Assembly (NCBI GenBank): GCA_020086605.1
Contig: JACBWW010000029.1
Location: 2,502,560-2,566,559 of the forward strand
DNA: 64,000 bases
Direction: 5' to 3'
DNA from: Lanius collurio
Lineage: Eukaryota > Chordata > Aves > Passeriformes > Laniidae
This document shows, piece after piece, positions 60,071 through 64,000 of this stretch (positions are counted from its first letter, which is position 1; each line of letters starts with the position of its first letter). The position numbers and the translations under genes were made by a program. The notes under the pieces are model-generated. The model was not told the origin of the DNA and made no database searches. It was given only the letters and a program-made list of their open reading frames with translations.

Positions 60071-60560
60071 TCCTCCTGCACAACTCGCTGTCCCCTCCCT
60101 TCCCTTTCCCGAACGGTGAACGCTGATTTCTGAGATGCAAACCTTCCTCCTCGGACAGCCAGGACTCATATGAAGGACACGCAAATATTGGATCATAAAT
60201 AAGAAGCGAGTCTGGCGAGCTCAGAAACCCAGCCCAGAAGGAGCAGCATCAAGAATCCACCCTTCTCCTGCACAACTCACTCCCCACCCAACACACAGAG
60301 AATACTGATTTCCTGAGATAAGATCTTACCCCTTTAAACAACCACACACGCACACACACACGGTGTATATTATTGCTAAATATAATAGGTTAAGCCCAGC
60401 AGCACGGGATAAAGCCTCTTCTGCAACTCACTCCCCCGTTTCACCCTTCTGAATGCTGAGATCCTGAGGTAAATTTTTCCCTTGTCCACGGCAAAGACTC
60501 TTTTTGAACAGGACACAAATATATATTAGATTATAGAGATGTATTAAATTATTCCAGATT
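60071..60560 (+). repeat. three degenerate tandem copies of a 150-190-bp unit in the CPEB4 leader
   Basis: Copies begin near 60,071, 60,262 and 60,416. Each has, in order: a CTCCTGCACAACTCACTC-like block (60,073, 60,264, and 60,418 with a small deletion); a GAATGCTGATTTCCTGAGAT-like block (about 60,118, 60,299, 60,451); a GACTC...GGACAC block (clear in copies 1 and 3, replaced by an AC run in copy 2); and an AT-rich tail of the AAATATTAGATCATAAAT type. Order and spacing are kept, so this is a real diverged tandem repeat and not shared composition. A possible fourth, GC-rich relic is the CTGAGGTAAAA at 59,863-59,873. Confidence 0.7.
60342..60361. repeat. short AC dinucleotide run
   Basis: An interrupted (AC)n run of about 20 bp sits inside the second copy of the leader repeat and partly accounts for that copy's divergence. 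Confidence 0.9.
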
Positions 60561-61039
60561 TAAATCTATTTTTTGCTGCCAAGGGGTTGAGGGACCAGAC
60601 GTCATTGTATTTTTTTTTTCTTCCCTCTTAACTCATTTATGGGCGAGTCAAGGCTGCTGAGGAGGAAAAAAACAGGATAGTTAGAATCTCTTTATCCTTA
60701 TTTCCCAGAAGCTTATTCTCTCATTGCTGTGCATTTCCTTTAGAAAAAGGAAACCTCTTATTTTGTGAACCAAAGATTTATTTTTCCCTTCCTCCTGGCC
60801 AAAGGAAGGAAACAGACACAAATTGACACATTGAAATAGTTGAAGAGATCTATCTTTTGCAAAAAAAAAAAAAAAAAGCAAACATCTTTATCCAAATCTG
60901 AAATCAATAGCGTGGAGGGAGAAACTGGAATATCTAGCAAAAACCAGGATACTTGCTAATCTTGCCTCACAAGAGGACAAGCTAAACACTAGACATCAAC
61001 TTGTTCTTACAGGGAGGATTCAAACCCTAAATATAATAA

Positions 61040-62161
61040 ATGGGGGATTACGGGTTTGGAGTGTTAGTGCAAAACAACACTGGAAATAAGTCAGCTTTTC
61101 CAGTCAGATTTCATCCACATCTGCAGCCTCCACACCATCATCAAAATGCAACCCCCAGCCCTGCTGCTTTTATAAATAATAACACAGCTGCCAATGGCAG
61201 TAGTGCTGGGTCAGCTTGGCTCTTTCCTGCTCCAGCTGCCCATAATATTCAGGATGAGATTCTGGGGTCAGAAAAATCTAAAACTCAGCAACAGGAAAAG
61301 CAAGAGTCCCTAGAAAAACAGCAGCTTTCCCCTGGTCAAAGTCAGGAAGCAGGCATGCTCTCTGAACCTGAGAAAGCTAAAAGTGAAGAAAACCAGGGCG
61401 ATAATTCTTCCGAGAACGGCAATGGGAAGGAGAAAATAAGAATAGAATCGCCGGTTTTAACAGGATTTGATTACCAGGAGGCTTCGGGGCTCGGTACTTC
61501 GACACAGCCCTTGACATCCACTGCATCTTCTCTGACTGGTTTTAGTAACTGGTCTGCAGCTATCGCTCCTTCTTCTTCTACAATAATCAATGAAGATGCA
61601 AGTTTTTTCCACCAGGGAGGGGTCCCTACTGCCTCAGCTAATAATGGTGCTCTGCTGTTTCAGAATTTTCCACATCACGTCAGCCCTGGCTTTGGTGGTA
61701 GCTTTTCCCCCCAGATTGGACCCCTCTCTCAGCACCACCCTCATCACCCCCATTTCCAGCATCATCACAATCAGCATCAGCAACAGAGGAGGTCTCCTGC
61801 AAGTCCTCACCCACCTCCATTCACACATAGAAATGCTGCTTTTAATCAGTTGCCTCATTTGGCCAATAATCTTAACAAGCCACCTTCTCCGTGGAGCAGC
61901 TACCAAAGCCCATCGCCCACCCCGTCCTCCTGGAGCCCCGGCGGCGGCGGATACGGCGGCTGGGGAGGGTCCCAGGGCCGAGACCACCGCCGGGGACTGA
62001 ACGGAGGCATCACCCCCTTGAACTCCATCTCGCCCTTAAAGAAGAATTTTGCAAGTAATCATATCCAGCTGCAGAAGTATGCACGACCCAGCTCGGCCTT
62101 CGCTCCCAAATCTTGGATGGATGACAGCTTGAACAGAGCTGACAACATTTTTCCTTTTCAG
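61040..62161 (+). CDS. CPEB4: CPEB4 first coding exon (N-terminal 374 codons of cytoplasmic polyadenylation element-binding protein 4)
   Basis: The translation starts MGDYGFGVLVQ and closely matches vertebrate CPEB4 as I know it. CPEB4 binds U-rich cytoplasmic polyadenylation elements in mRNA 3' UTRs and controls poly(A) length and translation, for example in meiosis, the unfolded-protein response and neurons. This exon encodes only the disordered regulatory half: a His-rich patch at residues 25-34, a Gln/Glu/Lys stretch at 82-95, a His/Gln-rich block at 231-251, a Gly-rich run at 301-310 and many Ser-Pro sites (97, 137, 215, 252, 255, 283, 290, 292, 299, 331), the type of site phosphorylated in this family. 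The two RRMs and C-terminal zinc-binding domain of the roughly 730-residue protein are on exons outside the window. The start is fixed by an in-frame TAA directly before the ATG (61,037-61,039). The exon ends TTTTCAG|GTGAGC after codon 374, phase 0. The frame stays open 40 codons into the intron. Confidence 0.97.
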
Positions 62162-64000
62162 GTGAGCACATGTTGTTGTATCCCTAAGAAAACAAAACCC
62201 AAAAACAAACCTCCCCAAAGAGCATTAAAATGCCCTGGTTGTGGGATTTCTGTGCTTGCAACTGGAAAAAAAACATATGGCTAACTTGAAATGTCATAGT
62301 AGGAATGAGCCTCCAAACTGTGATTCATGGGGTTTTTATCAGTGATTGTCTTAAATATCTCTTGCCCACCAGCAATCTATTTTGGCCACTTTGCTTCAGC
62401 TTAATACTTACACACAGACAGAAACAGCCAATGAAGAAATGCCCTTAGAAGTATTTCTGCAAAGAGGAAAAAGGAGAAAAAGTGCCTGGTGGAGTATGAA
62501 AGATCTGAGGCCTTTTAAAGTGTTCAGCATTTTACCACATCTGAGAAAAAGTATGGAGTGATTGTATTTGGTTTTACAGTATCACTTGGGCTTACAGTGC
62601 AACACAATTTTTGTAGCATTTTTGGGGGAACTTTGCTCTTCACAAATAATGGTAATCAGTGCAGTTTGCTCTCCTCAGGAATGGCAGCAAATTTTGGTTA
62701 CAGGCCATTAAGTCAGCACTAAAAATAGATGTGGATGAGATCAGTTGGTGGTCTCCTGTATTTTCCTGTGGCCTTCTCCTGGCAGGAGGCAGGTTGTCTG
62801 GCAGCTCAGCCTCTCCTTCTGGGCTGACTTGTTATGAATTTGAAAAGAACTGTATAATGTTGACCTTAATTTACAGTAGAAATTAAACCAGAGGTCCCCT
62901 TCTTTTCATCTGACCACCAGTTAAACCCAGCTTTTATGTGTGTGTGAGCCTTTTGTAAACTCCTTTAGGGTGAATTGAAAGACCCAAGAGTTCTTTTACA
63001 TTTCCAGGGTTGTTTTTCAAGCCCTTCAAATGAGGGCAAAAGTAAAATTCTCGACGTGATTGCAGTATTTCTTGCCATGCTGCAAGAATTGGGGTGACCT
63101 ACTTTAGTACAATTTCCAACATACAAACTGTGCAATGTGTCTCATGATGTAAAGAAACAGAAATACATTTAACAGTGGCTTCATGGATTTGTGGACAGTT
63201 GGGTTCTTTGCAAACTGCAGGTTTTTGGTGGTGTGCAGGCCCTGCTGACAGCACAGCAGCTGCTGGCAATAACTTTCCTTTAGAGCCCTTTTTTTTTTCT
63301 ACTGCAGTGCTACTGACTGGTTCACTATCAGGTAGAGCCCTTCTAAATTTAGAATGCAGAGTAATAATTGATTTTAATGTCAGGATTTGTAATGAATATA
63401 ATAAAGCTGTGTCCAGCACACTAAATTTATCCAGTGAAACCATTAGAAAAAGGGACCCAGCTGGAGCTGGTCTTTTTTCAGCCTCACTGCAGCGAGCTTT
63501 GGCTCACGGTTTGATTCCCTCTGTACCCTGACACGTAGCTGATGTTGAGAGTGACAGAATGAGATCAAGTGTGTCCTTGCTGCTGTGTGTAAGCCCCAAA
63601 TATGTACACAGGCATAGCCATGCACTTGGATTGGCATCAAGGAAATTTCAGGAAACTGGCAAAGTCAACCTTGACTTCTGGATGATGTTCCAGACACAGA
63701 ATAGCAGACACACGTAGTTTGATCAGGGTAAAGGCATCATTTTGGTGTAGCCTGTTGGTGTCTGTTTACATAAACACTCTGATGAAGCTGTACATGTCAA
63801 GACCAAGTCTGACACTCCTTCATGCCAAGAAAAGGAAAGTGTGGAGTGAAGTGCTTTCCAGTGTGTTACTGTCACTTCTGTGAGGAAGAGGGCAGGGCAG
63901 CAAACAGGACTTCAGCACTGCAGCCCTACAAAGATGCTGATTAATTTTGAAGCCATCTTGGACAACTGCTTATTACAACTTTTTTTCTTTCTAGAAAGTC
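62162..64000 (+). other. CPEB4: CPEB4 intron 1 (5' part, runs off the window)
   Basis: The intron begins with a strong donor, GTGAGC, at 62,162. No second CPEB4 exon is found here: nothing in the remaining 1.8 kb encodes the expected continuation (Asp-Arg-Pro-Arg-Thr-Phe) after an acceptor. The first 120 bases continue the exon's reading frame to a TGA at 62,282-62,284, so intron retention would give a 414-residue protein without RNA-binding domains. A polypyrimidine run followed by TAG at 63,980-63,994 resembles an acceptor, but the six bases after it do not encode the expected residues. Otherwise the sequence is unique, fairly AT-rich and without recognisable repeats. Confidence 0.85.

Larger units (their letters stand above)
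59801..60680 (+). promoter_or_regulatory. cluster of six short upstream ORFs in the CPEB4 leader
   Basis: Upstream ATG-initiated ORFs, all closed before the main start, are seen at 59,801-59,866 (21 residues), 59,933-59,947 (4 residues), 60,135-60,173 (12 residues), 60,453-60,467 (4 residues), 60,539-60,547 (Met-Tyr-stop) and 60,639-60,680 (13 residues). If this leader is transcribed unspliced, scanning ribosomes would meet all six before the CPEB4 ATG, whose own context is weak at -3 (T) and has G at +4. Known vertebrate CPEB4 is translationally induced under ER stress through uORFs in its leader, which fits. Translation of these particular uORFs is inference. Confidence 0.55.
59868..61012 (+). 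other. candidate 5'-UTR intron of CPEB4
   Basis: A GAG|GTAAAA donor at 59,867|59,868 at the 3' end of the CpG-rich segment pairs with an acceptor at 61,011-61,012 that has a pyrimidine-rich TTGTTCTTAC tract and CTAAAC-like branch candidates 30-40 bases upstream. Splicing would join a GC-rich non-coding first exon to an exon that starts 27 bases before the CPEB4 ATG, removing the tandem repeat and five of the six uORFs. An alternative donor at 60,469 (GAG|GTAAAT) could serve the same acceptor. The leader may equally be a single unspliced exon. Confidence 0.35.
59801..61039 (+). other. CPEB4: CPEB4 5' leader region (long, uORF-rich)
   Basis: This is the stretch between the CpG island core and the CPEB4 start codon. 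Base composition shifts sharply, from very GC-rich before about 60,020 to AT-rich after 60,500. It contains short uORFs, a three-copy degenerate repeat, an AC dinucleotide run and a run of A at about 60,861. Whether all of it is transcribed as one exon or partly spliced out cannot be read from sequence. There is a plausible donor at 59,867|59,868 (GAG|GTAAAA), another at 60,468|60,469 (GAG|GTAAAT) and a good acceptor at 61,012 (TTGTTCTTACAG). Confidence 0.6.

Noticed and set aside
58383..60140. A 585-codon minus-strand ORF and long plus-strand ORFs across the CpG island
   Set aside because: They run through 363 Ns, through a CR1 fragment and through GC-rich DNA that lacks stops by composition. 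The translations are Arg/Pro/Ala-rich with no domain.
63978..64000. Polypyrimidine tract plus TAG near the window end, as the acceptor of CPEB4 exon 2
   Set aside because: The bases after it (AAAGTC) do not encode the Asp-Arg-Pro expected after residue 374 in phase 0. It could be a cryptic acceptor only.

Overview
This is a vertebrate, very probably avian (perhaps passerine), genomic window. At least eight fragments carry the 3' end of CR1 LINEs, the dominant bird retrotransposon, and unique DNA is otherwise repeat-poor. The one gene that can be named is CPEB4, a vertebrate translational regulator, at the right-hand end on the + strand. No bacterial-type operons, CRISPR arrays or tRNA/rRNA genes were seen.

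Layout. Positions 1 to about 58,500 are intergenic DNA in which I can support no protein-coding exon. It holds CR1 fragments (about 8.5, 12.2, 17.4, 32.5, 36.5, 50.7, 57.4 and 58.5 kb), two candidate solo LTRs (13,834-14,020 and 21,646-21,946, both minus), a perfect 42-bp x3 minisatellite (2.0 kb), a nearly perfect 87-bp x3 minisatellite (15.6 kb), a 450-bp compound TCTA/CATC microsatellite (30.15-30.6 kb) and a 380-bp assembly gap (45,014-45,393). Several AT-rich tracts look like candidate conserved non-coding elements, but that cannot be shown without alignment.

From about 58.7 to 60.0 kb there is a CpG island, the presumed CPEB4 promoter. It is interrupted by 363 Ns and carries a head-to-tail row of YY1-type motifs (AAGATGGCGGC). 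It is followed by a long leader (about 59.8-61.04 kb) with at least six short upstream ORFs, a (GCC)6 tract and three degenerate copies of a 150-190-bp unit. CPEB4 coding begins at 61,040 and the first coding exon ends at 62,161 (374 codons, phase 0) at a GTGAGC donor. The rest of the window is intron 1; the RRM and zinc-binding exons lie beyond it.

The parts best worth a second look are the CPEB4 leader (repeated unit, candidate alternative splicing, uORFs), the YY1-motif row in the partly unsequenced CpG island, and the two LTR calls. I did not find a new multi-gene system, and I do not think the sequence supports claiming one.
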